From Roseomonas sp. KE2513 (lineage in GTDB: Bacteria; Pseudomonadota; Alphaproteobacteria; Acetobacterales; Acetobacteraceae): a DNA stretch of 64,000 nt. The position numbers and the translations under genes were made by a program. Where the stretch lies: NCBI RefSeq assembly GCF_016107305.1, contig NZ_RCVR01000023.1, positions 27,816-91,815 on the forward strand. Reading direction: 5' to 3'. The notes under the pieces were generated by a model. The model had not been told where the DNA came from. It did not search any database and saw nothing but the letters and a program-made list of their open reading frames with translations. Below, one piece after another: positions 18,129 to 27,683 of the stretch; positions within the stretch are counted from its first letter, which is position 1, and every line of letters starts with the position of its first letter.

Positions 18129-19025
18129 ATGCCGTCCCTCGCCCTCATGCGCTCGAAGCTCTTCGTGCCGGGCAGCCGGCCGGAATTGTTCGGGAAGGCG
18201 GTGGCCACGGCAGCGGATGCACTCTCCCTCGACCTCGAGGACGCCGTGGCGCCGGGGCGGAAGGAGGAGGCGCGGGGCGCCGTTGCGGCCTTCTTGCGGT
18301 CCCTACCGCCGCGCGCGGACGGAGCGCCGGGAAAGGTCATGATCGTGCGCGTGAACGGCCTTGCGACGTCGCTCTTCGAGGCCGATCTCCGCGCCATCAC
18401 CGGGCCTGGCCTCGACGTCGTCAACCTTCCCATGGCGGAATCGGCCGCCGACATCCAAGCCGCCGTCGCGGCGCTCGAAGCGGCCGAGCAGACGACGGGG
18501 GCCGGCGGAACGGTTGGCCTGCTCGCCAATATCGAGACACCGCGCGGCCTGCTCGCGGTGGCGGAGATCGCGGCGGCACATCCGCGCGTCGTCGGTCTGC
18601 AGATCGGCTACGGTGACCTCTTCGAGCCCGCGGGAATCGCGCGGGACAGCGAGGCGGCGCTCAACCATGTGCGGCTCGTCGTGCGGTTCGCCGCGGCTGC
18701 GGCGGGCATCCCCTGCTTCGACGGCTCCCTCGCGGCTGTGGACGCGCCGGAGCGCTGCCGTGCGGAAGCCGAGGCCGCGCGGCGGCTCGGCTTCGCCGGG
18801 AAATCTTGCATCCACCCGAGCCAGGTGCCGATCGTGAACGCCGCCTTCGCGCCCTCCCCCGCCGAGGTCGCCCGGGCAAGGCGCGTGCTGGAGGCGGCAG
18901 GGGAGCGGCTCGCGGGCGGCACCGGCGCCTTCCTGGTGGAGGGCCAGATGGTGGATGCCCCCTTTATCGAGAGCGCGCGGGCGCTGGTGGCGCTGGCCGA
19001 GCGGCTGGGCACGGCGGAAGCATGA
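18129..19025 (+). CDS. CoA-ester lyase, HpcH/HpaI-CitE family
   Basis: 298-residue TIM-barrel enzyme of the citrate-lyase-beta/malyl-CoA-lyase group. It carries RSKLFVPGSRPELFGKA at the N-terminus, LDLEDAVAPGRK near residue 40, a catalytic-site ANIETPRGL near 138, and GKSCIHPSQVPIVN near 222. It would cleave a beta-hydroxyacyl-CoA into acetyl-CoA or propionyl-CoA and an oxoacid. The ATG at 18129 has GGAGGG 6 nt upstream; an in-frame ATG at 18123 touches that site and is less likely. It overlaps the CoA-transferase start by 4 nt, so together they could activate and split an organic acid. Confidence 0.88.
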   Translation: MPSLALMRSKLFVPGSRPELFGKAVATAADALSLDLEDAVAPGRKEEARGAVAAFLRSLPPRADGAPGKVMIVRVNGLATSLFEADLRAITGPGLDVVNLPMAESAADIQAAVAALEAAEQTTGAGGTVGLLANIETPRGLLAVAEIAAAHPRVVGLQIGYGDLFEPAGIARDSEAALNHVRLVVRFAAAAAGIPCFDGSLAAVDAPERCRAEAEAARRLGFAGKSCIHPSQVPIVNAAFAPSPAEVARARRVLEAAGERLAGGTGAFLVEGQMVDAPFIESARALVALAERLGTAEA

Positions 19026-20251
19026 GCCCCACGCCCCTGCACCGCCGCGACTTCGATCCCAGCGCGCGCGGGGCGCTGGACGGCGTTCGCGTGATCGACC
19101 TTTCGCGCCTCGTCGCGGGCAACCTGCTGACAAAGGTCCTCGCCGACCACGGAGCCGAGGTGGTGAAGGTGGAGCCCCCGGAAGGGGATTCGCTGCGCGC
19201 CTGGAAGGTTCAGGGGATCGAGACCTCCTGGAAGACCTGGTGCCGCAACAAGCGGAGCCTCTGCCTCGACCTTCGTCACGCCGAGGCGCAGGCGCTCGTC
19301 CGTCGTTTGGCCGAAGGCGCGAGCATGCTCGTCGAGAGCTTCCGGCCGGGCGTGCTGGAGGCGATGCGCCTGGAGCCGGCAGCGCTGCTGCAAGCCAATC
19401 CCTCCCTCGTGATCGTGCGCGTCTCGGGTTGGGGGCAGACGGGGCCCTTCCGCCACAAGCCGGGCTTCGGGACGCTGGTGGAGGGCTACTCCGGTTTCGC
19501 TTCCATCAACGGCTTCGCGGATCGCGAGCCGGTGCTGCCGCCGATGTTCATGGGCGATGCCTATGCCGGCCTCTACGGTTCCGCTGCCGCGTTGATCGCC
19601 CTCCGGCACGCGGAGGCGACCGGCCAAGGTCAGGTGATCGACCTCTCCCTATTCGACCCGATGCTGGCGGTGCTGGAGCCGCAGACGGCTAACTACGCCA
19701 TCACCGGGAAGCTCAAGCAGCGCACGGGCAGCCGTTCCACCAACACCGCGCCGCGCAACGCCTATCGCACGAAGGATGGAGGCTGGGTCTGCCTCTCCTC
19801 CTCCACTCAGGGGATGACGGAGAAGCTGTTCCGCTCGATCGGTCGTCCTGAGCTGATCGAGGATCCGCGCTTCCGCACCAACCCCGATCGCCTCCGCAAC
19901 TGGGAGGTACTGGACAGCATCGTCGCGGGCTTCGTTGCGGAGCGGACCACGGCTGAGAACCTCGCGCATTTCGACACGGCCGGCGTTACTATCGGGCCGA
20001 TCAAGGACGCGGCCGGGCTGTTGGACGATGCCTTCGTGGCCGAGCGCGAGTCGCTGGTGGAAGTGCCGGACGAGAGCATGCCCAGCGGCTGGCTGCCCAT
20101 GCACGGCGAAGTGCCGCGCCTGTCGGCAACGCCGGGGATCCTCGCCCGCCCGGCGCCGAAGCTGGGCGAGCACAACGAGGAAATCCTCGCCCCGCTGATC
20201 GGCACGGAGGAACTCGCGCGGCTGCGGGACGCCGGTATCGTGCGCGGTTAG
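19022..20251 (+). CDS. Family III CoA-transferase (CaiB/BaiF/Frc type)
   Basis: 409 residues. The start is the ATG of [11 protein letters not shown], overlapping the lyase stop. Family signs: [30 protein letters not shown] near residue 21, [12 protein letters not shown], and the catalytic aspartate in [14 protein letters not shown] near residue 180. C-terminal [16 protein letters not shown] sequence appears as [12 protein letters not shown]. It moves CoA between carboxylic acids, giving the neighbouring lyase its substrate. The donor and acceptor acids are unknown. Confidence 0.9.
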   Translation: MSPTPLHRRDFDPSARGALDGVRVIDLSRLVAGNLLTKVLADHGAEVVKVEPPEGDSLRAWKVQGIETSWKTWCRNKRSLCLDLRHAEAQALVRRLAEGASMLVESFRPGVLEAMRLEPAALLQANPSLVIVRVSGWGQTGPFRHKPGFGTLVEGYSGFASINGFADREPVLPPMFMGDAYAGLYGSAAALIALRHAEATGQGQVIDLSLFDPMLAVLEPQTANYAITGKLKQRTGSRSTNTAPRNAYRTKDGGWVCLSSSTQGMTEKLFRSIGRPELIEDPRFRTNPDRLRNWEVLDSIVAGFVAERTTAENLAHFDTAGVTIGPIKDAAGLLDDAFVAERESLVEVPDESMPSGWLPMHGEVPRLSATPGILARPAPKLGEHNEEILAPLIGTEELARLRDAGIVRG

Positions 20252-20312
20252 GCACCGGGCTTGCGCGACGCGACGGGCCGTGCCCCCCTCCGCCCGAGCA
20301 GGAGTTTCCGAA

Positions 20313-21227
20313 ATGAAGGCCCAGAGCGTTCTCGAGACCATCGGCGGCACGCCGCACATCCGGCTCGGCCGGCTCTTCCCCTCGGCCGAGGTCTGGATCA
20401 AGTCCGAGCGCGCGAATCCTGGCGGCTCGATCAAGGACCGTATCGGCATCGCGATGATCGAGGCTGCGGAGGCGAACGGCACCCTCCGCCCCGGCGGCAC
20501 CATCATCGAGCCGACTTCCGGCAACACGGGCGTGGGTCTGGCCATGGCCGCGGCGGTGAAGGGCTACACCCTCGTCCTCGTCATGCCCGAAAGCATGTCG
20601 GTGGAGCGACGCCGGCTGATGCAGGCTTATGGCGCCACCTTCGACCTGACGCCTCGCGAGAAGGGCATGAAGGGCGCCATCGCGCGCGCGGAGGAACTGG
20701 TGGCGGCAACCCCCGGCGCCTGGATGCCGCAGCAGTTCGAGAACCCCGCGAACATCGACATCCATGTCCGCACCACCGCAAGGGAGATCCTGGCCGACTT
20801 CCCGGAGGGCATCGACGTGCTGATCACCAGCGTCGGCACGGGCGGGCACATCACAGGATGCGCCCAGGTGCTGAAGAAGGAGTGGCCGGGGCTGAAGGTC
20901 TTCGCGGTGGAGCCCGCGGCCTCCCCGGTGATCTCGGGCGGGGCGCCCTCGCCGCACCCCATCCAGGGGATCGGCGCGGGTTTCGTGCCGGCCAACCTGC
21001 ATGTCGCGTTGCTCGACGGGGTCATCCAGGTTTCCGCCGACGACGCGAAGGAATATGCCCGCCGCTCGGCACGCGAGGAGGGGCTGCTGGTCGGCATCTC
21101 CTCCGGCGCGACGCTTGCGGCCATCGCGCAGAAGCTGCCGGACTTGCCGCAGGGTGCGCGCGTGCTCGGCTTCAACTACGACACGGGGGAGCGCTACCTC
21201 TCGGTGCCTGACTTCCTGCCGGCCTGA
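20313..21227 (+). CDS. cysK: Cysteine synthase / PLP-dependent beta-replacing enzyme
   Basis: 304 residues, fold type II PLP enzyme that makes cysteine from O-acetylserine and sulfide. It has the Schiff-base lysine in [10 protein letters not shown] near residue 40, the substrate loop PTSGNTG near 68, the phosphate-binding GTGGHITG near 177, and SSGA near 265. The ending [15 protein letters not shown] is typical of CysK. GGAG precedes the ATG by 8 nt. Monocistronic in appearance; a hairpin lies about 80 nt beyond the stop. It could also be a CysK-like paralogue with another nucleophile. Confidence 0.9.
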   Translation: MKAQSVLETIGGTPHIRLGRLFPSAEVWIKSERANPGGSIKDRIGIAMIEAAEANGTLRPGGTIIEPTSGNTGVGLAMAAAVKGYTLVLVMPESMSVERRRLMQAYGATFDLTPREKGMKGAIARAEELVAATPGAWMPQQFENPANIDIHVRTTAREILADFPEGIDVLITSVGTGGHITGCAQVLKKEWPGLKVFAVEPAASPVISGGAPSPHPIQGIGAGFVPANLHVALLDGVIQVSADDAKEYARRSAREEGLLVGISSGATLAAIAQKLPDLPQGARVLGFNYDTGERYLSVPDFLPA

Positions 21228-21305
21228 GGGCGCTCGCCACGCGGGCGCTGGCACGGGGCCTTCGGAGGGCTGAGTACCTCCAGGGTGCGAAAGCCGACAC
21301 GACAT

Positions 21306-21328
21306 CTGCCGACGCTTAACGTCGGCAG
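21306..21328 (+). terminator. Hairpin downstream of cysK
   Basis: Perfect 9-bp stem (CTGCCGACG with CGTCGGCAG) around a CTTAA loop, extendable by a wobble and an A-T pair. No T-tract follows on either strand, so it may be a factor-dependent terminator or an operator-like palindrome for the next gene, which starts 110 nt later. Confidence 0.4.
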
Positions 21329-21438
21329 GTGAACAGGCAGGACGCCGTCCGCGACCGGCGTGGTGCTTGCCGACGGCGACCGGCTCGGGTGATCTCTGCT
21401 CGCGGCAGGAACGCCCCGCCGAGGATAAGGACCACCGG

Positions 21439-22554
21439 ATGAGCCGCCTCTTCGAACCCCTGCAGCTTGGCGGCCTCCGTCTGGCGAACCGGATCGTCAT
21501 CGCGCCGATGTGCCAGTACTCGGCACAGGAGGGCATGGCCGGCGACTGGCACATGATTCATCTCGGCCATCTCGCCCTGTCGGGCGCGGGCCTGATGATC
21601 CTGGAGGCCACGGCTGTCTCGCCGGAAGGCCGCATCTCGCCGGCCGATCTCGGCCTCTACTCCGACGCGGACGAGGAGGCGCTGGGGCGGGTGCTGCGGG
21701 CCCTGCGCGCCAATTCCTCCATGCCCGTCGCGGTACAGCTCAGCCATGCTGGCCGAAAGGCCTCCAGCCGTGCCCCGTGGGAGGGCGGCGCCCAGATCCC
21801 GCCCGATGCGCCGGGCGGCTGGAAGACGGAGGCTCCCTCGGCCCTGCCGCATTCCCCGGAGGAGGACGTGCCGGTCGCGCTCGACCGCGCGGGCCTTGAC
21901 CGCGTACGCGGTGATTTCGTGCGCGCGGCCGAGCGCGCGGCGAGGCTGGGGCTCGAGGGAATCGAGATCCACGGGGCGCATGGCTACCTGCTGCACCAGT
22001 TCCTCTCCCCGCTCGCGAACGAGCGGACGGACGAGTACGGCGGCAGCCTCGAGAACCGGATGCGCTTTCCGATCGAGGTCTTCGAGGCCGTGCGCGCTGC
22101 CTTCCCGGCGGAGCGGCCGGTCTGGATGCGCATCTCCGCGACGGACTGGGTGTCGGGCGGCTGGGACGTCGAGGGCACCATCGCTCTTTCCCAGGCGCTG
22201 AAGGCGCGGGGCTGCGCCGCGATCCACGTCACCACCGGCGGGGTTTCGCCGCGGCAGGCCATCACCCTGGGGCCGGGCTATCAGGTGCCCTTCGCCCGAC
22301 AGGTGAAGGAAGCGGTCGGGCTGCCCACCATGGCGGTGGGGCTGATCACCGAGCCCGAGCAGGCGGAGAGCATCATCGCGCAGGGCGATGCAGACGCGGT
22401 CTCGCTCGCGCGCGCCATGCTCTACGATCCGCGCTGGCCCTGGCATGCGGCGGCGCGGCTCGGCGCCACGGTGAGCGCCCCGAAGCAGTACTGGCGCTCC
22501 CAGCCGCGCGAGTACAAGGACCTGTTCGACAGCGCTCGGCACGGCCAGCGCTGA
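21439..22554 (+). CDS. Old Yellow Enzyme family NADH:flavin oxidoreductase (YqjM-like)
   Basis: 371-residue FMN-binding TIM barrel that reduces activated C=C bonds. APMCQYSAQEG near residue 22 carries the redox-tuning Cys of the YqjM (class III) group. The active-site pair appears as GIEIHGAHGYLLHQFLSP near residue 175, followed by NERTDEYGGSLENR. The C-terminal phosphate site is near AVGLITEPEQAE and DAVSLARAMLYDPRWPW. The frame opens upstream at 21367, but the ATG of MSRLFEPL gives the usual family N-terminus. Confidence 0.91.
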   Translation: MSRLFEPLQLGGLRLANRIVIAPMCQYSAQEGMAGDWHMIHLGHLALSGAGLMILEATAVSPEGRISPADLGLYSDADEEALGRVLRALRANSSMPVAVQLSHAGRKASSRAPWEGGAQIPPDAPGGWKTEAPSALPHSPEEDVPVALDRAGLDRVRGDFVRAAERAARLGLEGIEIHGAHGYLLHQFLSPLANERTDEYGGSLENRMRFPIEVFEAVRAAFPAERPVWMRISATDWVSGGWDVEGTIALSQALKARGCAAIHVTTGGVSPRQAITLGPGYQVPFARQVKEAVGLPTMAVGLITEPEQAESIIAQGDADAVSLARAMLYDPRWPWHAAARLGATVSAPKQYWRSQPREYKDLFDSARHGQR

Positions 22555-22826
22555 CAGTCGGCGCGAGCAGGATTTCCCTCCCGGCCGGTTTGTAACAGGG
22601 CGGCTACCTTTCGCGTCTCCGGACGTTGAGGGACGGCCGGGCGGGAACAACGGTGCGGTTGCGCCGCGGTGTTCTGCGGCCCCTAGCCACGTGGCCGGGA
22701 TTTCACCCGGCCGGCCGCCAACCCCGCCGCGCCCACGCTGTTCTCACCAGCAGCCGGCCGCTGCCCCTCTCGCCCACGCCTTCCCGCAGCGTGGCGGTCC
22801 GCGGCCTTCGGCGGGAGACACAGAAC

Positions 22827-23972
22827 ATGCCGGATTCTCCGCGCGGGCGCGACGGTAAGCTGCTGACTGCACTCCTCTTGCTGGCACTCGCCCTGGGTGG
22901 CAGCGCCTTTCTGCTGATCGACAGTCGGGAGCCTGCCCAGGCACAGGGCCCGGCCCCCGCGCCGCCCGGCGTGCCGGTGCAGGTGACGAAGGTAATGCCG
23001 GCGGACGTGCCGGTGGTGCTGGAAGGACTCGGCAGCGTGCAGGCCTATAACACCGTCACGGTGCGTGCCCGCGTGGACGGCGCCCTCGAAAGCGTCCTCT
23101 TCAAGGAGGGACAGGCTGTGCATGTGGGCGACGTGCTCGCCCGCATCGATCCGCGCCCCTATCAAGCCGCGCTGGACCAGGCGGTGGCGCGAAAGGCGAC
23201 GGATCAGGCGCAGCTCGACAACGCGCAACTCAACTTACGGCGCTACTCCGAGCTTGCGCAGAGCAACTTTGCCCCAAGGCAGCAGGTGGACACCACGCGC
23301 GCGCAGGTCGCGCAGTTCCAGGCTCAGGTCGCCGTGGATCAGGCGCAGATCGATAGCGCGGAGACGCAGCTCGGCTACACCACCATCGCCTCTCCGATCG
23401 AGGGCGTAACCGGCATCCGCCTCGTGGACCAGGGGAACATCGTGCACGCCGCCGATCCCGGGGGGATCGTCGTGCTGACGCAGATCAAGCCGATCGCTGT
23501 TGTCTTTACCCTGCCGGCCGCGCGCCTGCCTGAAATCCGTGAGGCCATGCGCGGCAACGCGCTGGTGGTGCGCGCGGTAGAGCGCGACCGGCCGCACCCG
23601 CTGGCGGAGGGCCGGCTCGAGCTGGTGGACAACCAGATCGACCAGGCCACCGGCTCCGTGAAGCTGAAGGCCGTTTTCGACAACAACGATGCGGTGCTCT
23701 GGCCCGGCCAATTCGTCACCGCGCAGCTCATGCTGCGGGTGGAGAAGGGCGTGCCCACCCTACCCGCTTCCGCCATCCAGCGCGGGCCGGAGGGCAGCTT
23801 TGTCTATGTTGTGCAGCAGGATCAGACCGTGAAGGCGCAGCCCGTGGAGGTCGCGCGCTACGATGACGGCCGCGCCGTGCTTGCCGCCGCGCCCGAAGGG
23901 AATCCGAGCATCGTCGCCACCGGGCAGTCGCGGCTTGCGCCCGGCACCCGCGTGGCCCGGACCGGGAGCTGA
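22827..23972 (+). CDS. RND efflux periplasmic adaptor (MdtA/AcrA type)
   Basis: 381 residues. An N-terminal membrane anchor (LLTALLLLALALGGSAFLL) is followed by a lipoyl-like barrel (ARVDGALESVLFKEGQAVHVGDVLARIDPRPY), an alpha hairpin rich in Ala/Gln/Asp around 100-165, and ASPIEGVTGIRLVDQGNIV. It bridges the inner-membrane pump to an outer-membrane channel, which is not encoded here. The ATG at 22827 is chosen because the longer upstream frame encodes arginine-rich non-protein-like sequence. The pump gene follows after 6 nt. Confidence 0.91.
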   Translation: MPDSPRGRDGKLLTALLLLALALGGSAFLLIDSREPAQAQGPAPAPPGVPVQVTKVMPADVPVVLEGLGSVQAYNTVTVRARVDGALESVLFKEGQAVHVGDVLARIDPRPYQAALDQAVARKATDQAQLDNAQLNLRRYSELAQSNFAPRQQVDTTRAQVAQFQAQVAVDQAQIDSAETQLGYTTIASPIEGVTGIRLVDQGNIVHAADPGGIVVLTQIKPIAVVFTLPAARLPEIREAMRGNALVVRAVERDRPHPLAEGRLELVDNQIDQATGSVKLKAVFDNNDAVLWPGQFVTAQLMLRVEKGVPTLPASAIQRGPEGSFVYVVQQDQTVKAQPVEVARYDDGRAVLAAAPEGNPSIVATGQSRLAPGTRVARTGS

Positions 23973-23978
23973 GACAAG

Positions 23979-26900
23979 GTGTCGATCTCCTCTCCCTTCA
24001 TACGCCGTCCTGTCGCTACCATCCTGCTGATGGTGGCCCTGCTCTTCGCGGGCGTTGTGGCCTATCCGCTGCTGCCGGTGGCGCCGCTGCCGCAGGTTGA
24101 CTTCCCGACCATCCAGGTGACGACGCAGCAGCCGGGCGCGAGCCCCGAGACGACGGCGGCGACGGTGACCGCGCCGCTGGAGCGCCAGTTCGCGCAGATC
24201 CCGGGCGTCTCGCTGCTCAGCTCAATCAGCACCTACGGCGTGTCCTCGATTACCGTCCAGTTCGACCTTTCCCGCAATATCGACGCGGCGGCGCAGGACA
24301 TCCAGACGGCCATCAACGCCGCCGGGGGCCAGTTGCCGCGCACGCTGCCGGCGCCGCCGACCTACCGCAAGGTGAACCCGGCGGACGCGCCGATCATGGT
24401 GATCGCGGTCCAGTCCGACACGATGCCGCTGACGGAGGTGGACGACCAGGCGGAGAACATCCTCGCCCAGCACCTCAGCCAGTTGCCGGGCGTTGCCCAG
24501 GTGGCAATCAACGGTCAGCAGAAGCCGGCGGTGCGCATTCAGCTCGACCCGGAGAAGGTCGCCTCCCTCGGCCTCTCGCTCGAGGACTTGCGCAGCGCCA
24601 TCGTCAACCTCTCGACGCAAAGCCCGAAGGGCGTGGTGGACGGGCCACAGCGCGCCTTCACCATCAACGCCAACGACCAACTCACCCAGGCCGCGCCCTG
24701 GAACGACGCGATCGTCGCCTTCCACGACGGCGCGCCGGTGCGCGTGCGGGATGTGGGCCGCGCCGTGGACGGGCCGGAAAACGTGCGGCTGCACGCCTGG
24801 GCCAACGGCAAGCCCGCCATCCTGCTCGTGGTGTTCAAGCAGCCCGGTGCGAACGTGATCGAGACGGTAGATTCCATCAATCGCGAGATGCCCGGCCTCC
24901 GCGCCGCCCTGCCGCAAGGCATCAACGTCTCCGTGCTGCAGGACCGCACGCTGACCATCCGCGCCTCGGTCAAGGACGTACAGTGCACCCTCCTGCTCAC
25001 CATCTGCCTCGTGGTGGCGGTGATCTTCGTCTTCCTGCGCAATCTCTGGGCGACGGTAATCCCGGCGGTGACGGTGCCGCTCTCCCTCACGGCGACGCTC
25101 GGCGCGATGTACGTGCTCGGCTACAGCCTCGACAACCTCTCGCTCATGGCGCTGTCGATCGCAGTAGGCTTCGTCGTGGACGACGCCATCGTCATGTTGG
25201 AGAACATCATCCGCCACATCGAGATGGGCAAGTCGTCCATGCGCGCCGCCATGGACGGCGCTGGAGAGATCGGATTCACCATCATCTCGATCAGCATCTC
25301 GCTAATTGCCGTCTTCATCCCGCTTTTTCTGATGTCGGGGATCGTGGGCCGGCTGTTCCGGGAGTTCGCCGTCACCATCAGCCTGACCGTCGTGGTCTCG
25401 GCCTTCGTTTCCCTCACCCTCACGCCGATGCTGGCGGCACGCGTGGTCAAGGGTGAGAAGGCGACGGAGCACGGGCGGCTCTACCACATCGTGGAGCACG
25501 GATTCGACGCGCTGGCGGCCGGCTACCGGCACACGCTGGACATCGCCCTCCGGTGGCAGCGCACCACCTTCCTCGTCTTCCTCGCGACACTGGCCGCGAC
25601 CGCCTGGCTCTTCGTCTCCATCCCCAAGGGTTTCTTCCCGCAGCAGGATACGGGGCTGCTGATCGGGACCGTGCAGGCGGGCGCAGATGTGTCCTACGAG
25701 GAGATGTCGCGGCGCACGCGGGCCGCGGCGGACGTCCTCATTCATGATCCGGACATCCAGTCCACCGGCGTCTCGATCGGCGCCTCTGGCGGGCTGACGG
25801 GGAACCAGGCGCGGCTGTTCATCACTCTCAAGCCGCGGGAAGAGCGGCAGGCTTCCGCAGGGGAGGTGATCGGGCGGCTGCGGCCGCAGCTCGCGCGGCT
25901 GGAGGGTACGGTGACCCTCCTTCAAGCGGCGCAGGACATCAATATTGGCGGTCGCCCGACCTCCACGCAGTACCAGTACACGCTGCAGGATGCGAACCTC
26001 GATGAGCTGAACACCTGGGCGCCGAAAATCTTCGAGCGCATGCGCCAGCTTCCGCAGCTGCGCGACGTCGCGACCGACCGGCAGGAGGGTGGCACCACCG
26101 TCAGCTTCACCATCGACCGCGACGAGGCCGCGCGCTACGGTATCCAGGCTCAACTCATCGACGACACGTTGAACGACGCCTTCGGGCAGCGGCAGGTCGC
26201 GCAGTACTTCACCCAGGTGAACGCCTATCACGTCGTTATGGAGATTCTGCCGGAGCGGCAGGGCAGCCCCTCGACGCTCGACCAGATCCGCATCCGCTCG
26301 CCCCTCACCGGGCAGCCCGTGGCGCTCTCGGCCTTCGCCCGCTGGTCCACCGAGCCGGTCGCTCCGCTCTCGGTGACGCATCAGGGGCAGTTCCCGGCCG
26401 TGACCATCAGCTTCAACCTGCCGCCGGGTACGGCGCTGGGCGATGCTACGGCGGCGGTGGAGGCGGCGCAGCGGGAGATGGGCGTGCCGCAATCCCTGAC
26501 GGGCGCGTTCCAGGGCAGCGCGCAGGCCTTCCAATCATCACTCGCCAGCGAGCCCTATCTCATCGCGGCGGCGCTGCTGGTGATCTACATCATCCTTGGC
26601 ATCCTCTACGAAAGCTTAATTCACCCGATCACCATTCTCTCCACCCTGCCCTCGGCCGGACTGGGGGCGCTGATCATGCTTCGCGTCGCCGGGCTCGATT
26701 TTAGCATCGTGGCCCTCATCGGGCTCATCCTGCTGATCGGCATCGTGAAGAAGAACGGCATCCTGCTCGTAGATTTCGCGATGCAGGCGGAGCGGGAGGG
26801 CCGCAGCAGCCGTGATGCGATTCGCGACGCCTGCCTGCTGCGCTTCCGGCCGATCCTGATGACGACCATGGCGGCGCTGCTGGGCGGATTGCCGCTGATG

Positions 26901-27095
26901 CTCGGCAGCGGCACGGGCTCCGAGATCCGGCAGCCGCTCGGATATGCCATGGTGGGCGGGCTGCTGGTGAGTCAGGTGCTCACGCTCTACACGACGCCCG
27001 CGGTCTACCTCTACATGGCCTGGCTGGGCACGCTTTTCAGCCGCCGGCGGGCACATCGCGACGAGCCGCTTGCCCAGGGCGCGCCGGCGGAGTGA
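23979..27095 (+). CDS. RND family multidrug efflux permease (MdtB/MdtC-like)
   Basis: 1038-residue proton-driven pump with twelve membrane helices. It begins ISSPFIRRPVATILLMVALLFAGVVAYPLLPVAPLPQVDFPTI, with large periplasmic loops after TM1 and TM7. The proton relay aspartates are in the conserved AVGFVVDDAIVMLENI of TM4 near residue 405. Later family segments are FFPQQDTGLL and RFRPILMTTMAALLGGLPLML. MdtB/MdtC pumps of this type export bile salts, novobiocin and similar amphiphiles; here only one pump gene is present. GTG start. Confidence 0.93.
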   Translation: MSISSPFIRRPVATILLMVALLFAGVVAYPLLPVAPLPQVDFPTIQVTTQQPGASPETTAATVTAPLERQFAQIPGVSLLSSISTYGVSSITVQFDLSRNIDAAAQDIQTAINAAGGQLPRTLPAPPTYRKVNPADAPIMVIAVQSDTMPLTEVDDQAENILAQHLSQLPGVAQVAINGQQKPAVRIQLDPEKVASLGLSLEDLRSAIVNLSTQSPKGVVDGPQRAFTINANDQLTQAAPWNDAIVAFHDGAPVRVRDVGRAVDGPENVRLHAWANGKPAILLVVFKQPGANVIETVDSINREMPGLRAALPQGINVSVLQDRTLTIRASVKDVQCTLLLTICLVVAVIFVFLRNLWATVIPAVTVPLSLTATLGAMYVLGYSLDNLSLMALSIAVGFVVDDAIVMLENIIRHIEMGKSSMRAAMDGAGEIGFTIISISISLIAVFIPLFLMSGIVGRLFREFAVTISLTVVVSAFVSLTLTPMLAARVVKGEKATEHGRLYHIVEHGFDALAAGYRHTLDIALRWQRTTFLVFLATLAATAWLFVSIPKGFFPQQDTGLLIGTVQAGADVSYEEMSRRTRAAADVLIHDPDIQSTGVSIGASGGLTGNQARLFITLKPREERQASAGEVIGRLRPQLARLEGTVTLLQAAQDINIGGRPTSTQYQYTLQDANLDELNTWAPKIFERMRQLPQLRDVATDRQEGGTTVSFTIDRDEAARYGIQAQLIDDTLNDAFGQRQVAQYFTQVNAYHVVMEILPERQGSPSTLDQIRIRSPLTGQPVALSAFARWSTEPVAPLSVTHQGQFPAVTISFNLPPGTALGDATAAVEAAQREMGVPQSLTGAFQGSAQAFQSSLASEPYLIAAALLVIYIILGILYESLIHPITILSTLPSAGLGALIMLRVAGLDFSIVALIGLILLIGIVKKNGILLVDFAMQAEREGRSSRDAIRDACLLRFRPILMTTMAALLGGLPLMLGSGTGSEIRQPLGYAMVGGLLVSQVLTLYTTPAVYLYMAWLGTLFSRRRAHRDEPLAQGAPAE

Positions 27096-27114
27096 CCCGG
27101 GGCCCTGAGGCGTG

Positions 27115-27426
27115 TCAGATCACTTGACCGTGGAGGAAGCCGAGCGCCGGCAGCGGCCGCCAGCTCCGCGGCAGGTCCGCGCGCCGGATGGGCGAGACGG
27201 AGTAGTTGGGCAGCGGCATGCTGGAGCTGCGGAGAAAGGTGGCATAGGCCCGGACCTGCTGCTCCCGCCAGTTGCGGTCGGCATCCGCGGCGGCGCGGCT
27301 GGGATAGATTTCAGCTACCCTCGTCTTGCGCCCGACTGCGGCCACCACTGCCCAGAGTTTGTCGTCTCTTACCCGGCTTAGGCTGACCACCCGATCCGGA
27401 GGGTTCCCCTGGACTGGCTGGCTCAT
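27115..27426 (-). CDS. Hypothetical 103-residue protein
   Basis: Not recognised. Soluble, basic, no signal peptide. The central part, VGRKTRVAEIYPSRAAADADRNWREQQVRAYATFLRS, looks like a short beta strand and a helix. Codon use fits the genome and the reverse strand has no better frame. It faces the RND pump gene, the two stops being 19 nt apart without an obvious terminator. Confidence 0.55.
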   Translation of the reverse strand: MSQPVQGNPPDRVVSLSRVRDDKLWAVVAAVGRKTRVAEIYPSRAAADADRNWREQQVRAYATFLRSSSMPLPNYSVSPIRRADLPRSWRPLPALGFLHGQVI

Positions 27427-27599
27427 GCACGGCCTCTCGTTCCGGTGCCGCGACGGCGGCGGTCGGTTGTCGCGTCCATGTCATATAATCTGTGCCTCGC
27501 CCGTCGAGGGTGCAAGGCGAAGCGCGAAGAAGAGGATCAACTCACCGGCCCTCGGCACCTCCCCCGTCGCGAGAGCGGTGGAGTAGCCGGGGATGCGGG

Positions 27600-27640
27600 A
27601 TGTCATCCTGCTGTCATGTGACCGCCCTGCCCATTGTAAT
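27600..27640 (+). promoter_or_regulatory. Pho box and -10 element upstream of phoD
   Basis: Two direct repeats, ATGTCAT and CTGTCAT, start 11 bp apart (27600 and 27611) with a 4-nt spacer: 13 of 14 positions match the known PhoB consensus CTGTCAT-N4-CTGTCAT. A TGTAAT (27635-27640) matches 5 of 6 bases of a -10 element, 17 nt after the box, and the phoD ATG is 43 nt further. This predicts induction under phosphate limitation by PhoB. Confidence 0.72.
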
Positions 27641-27683
27641 GGTCCACCGCCAAAGGCCCGCCATCGCTTCTGGAGACACCACG

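Noticed and set aside
27484..27489. Perfect TATAAT between the 103-residue gene and phoD
   Set aside because: No -35 element at usual spacing, and it lies 195 nt from the phoD start, where a Pho box with its own -10 gives a better promoter.
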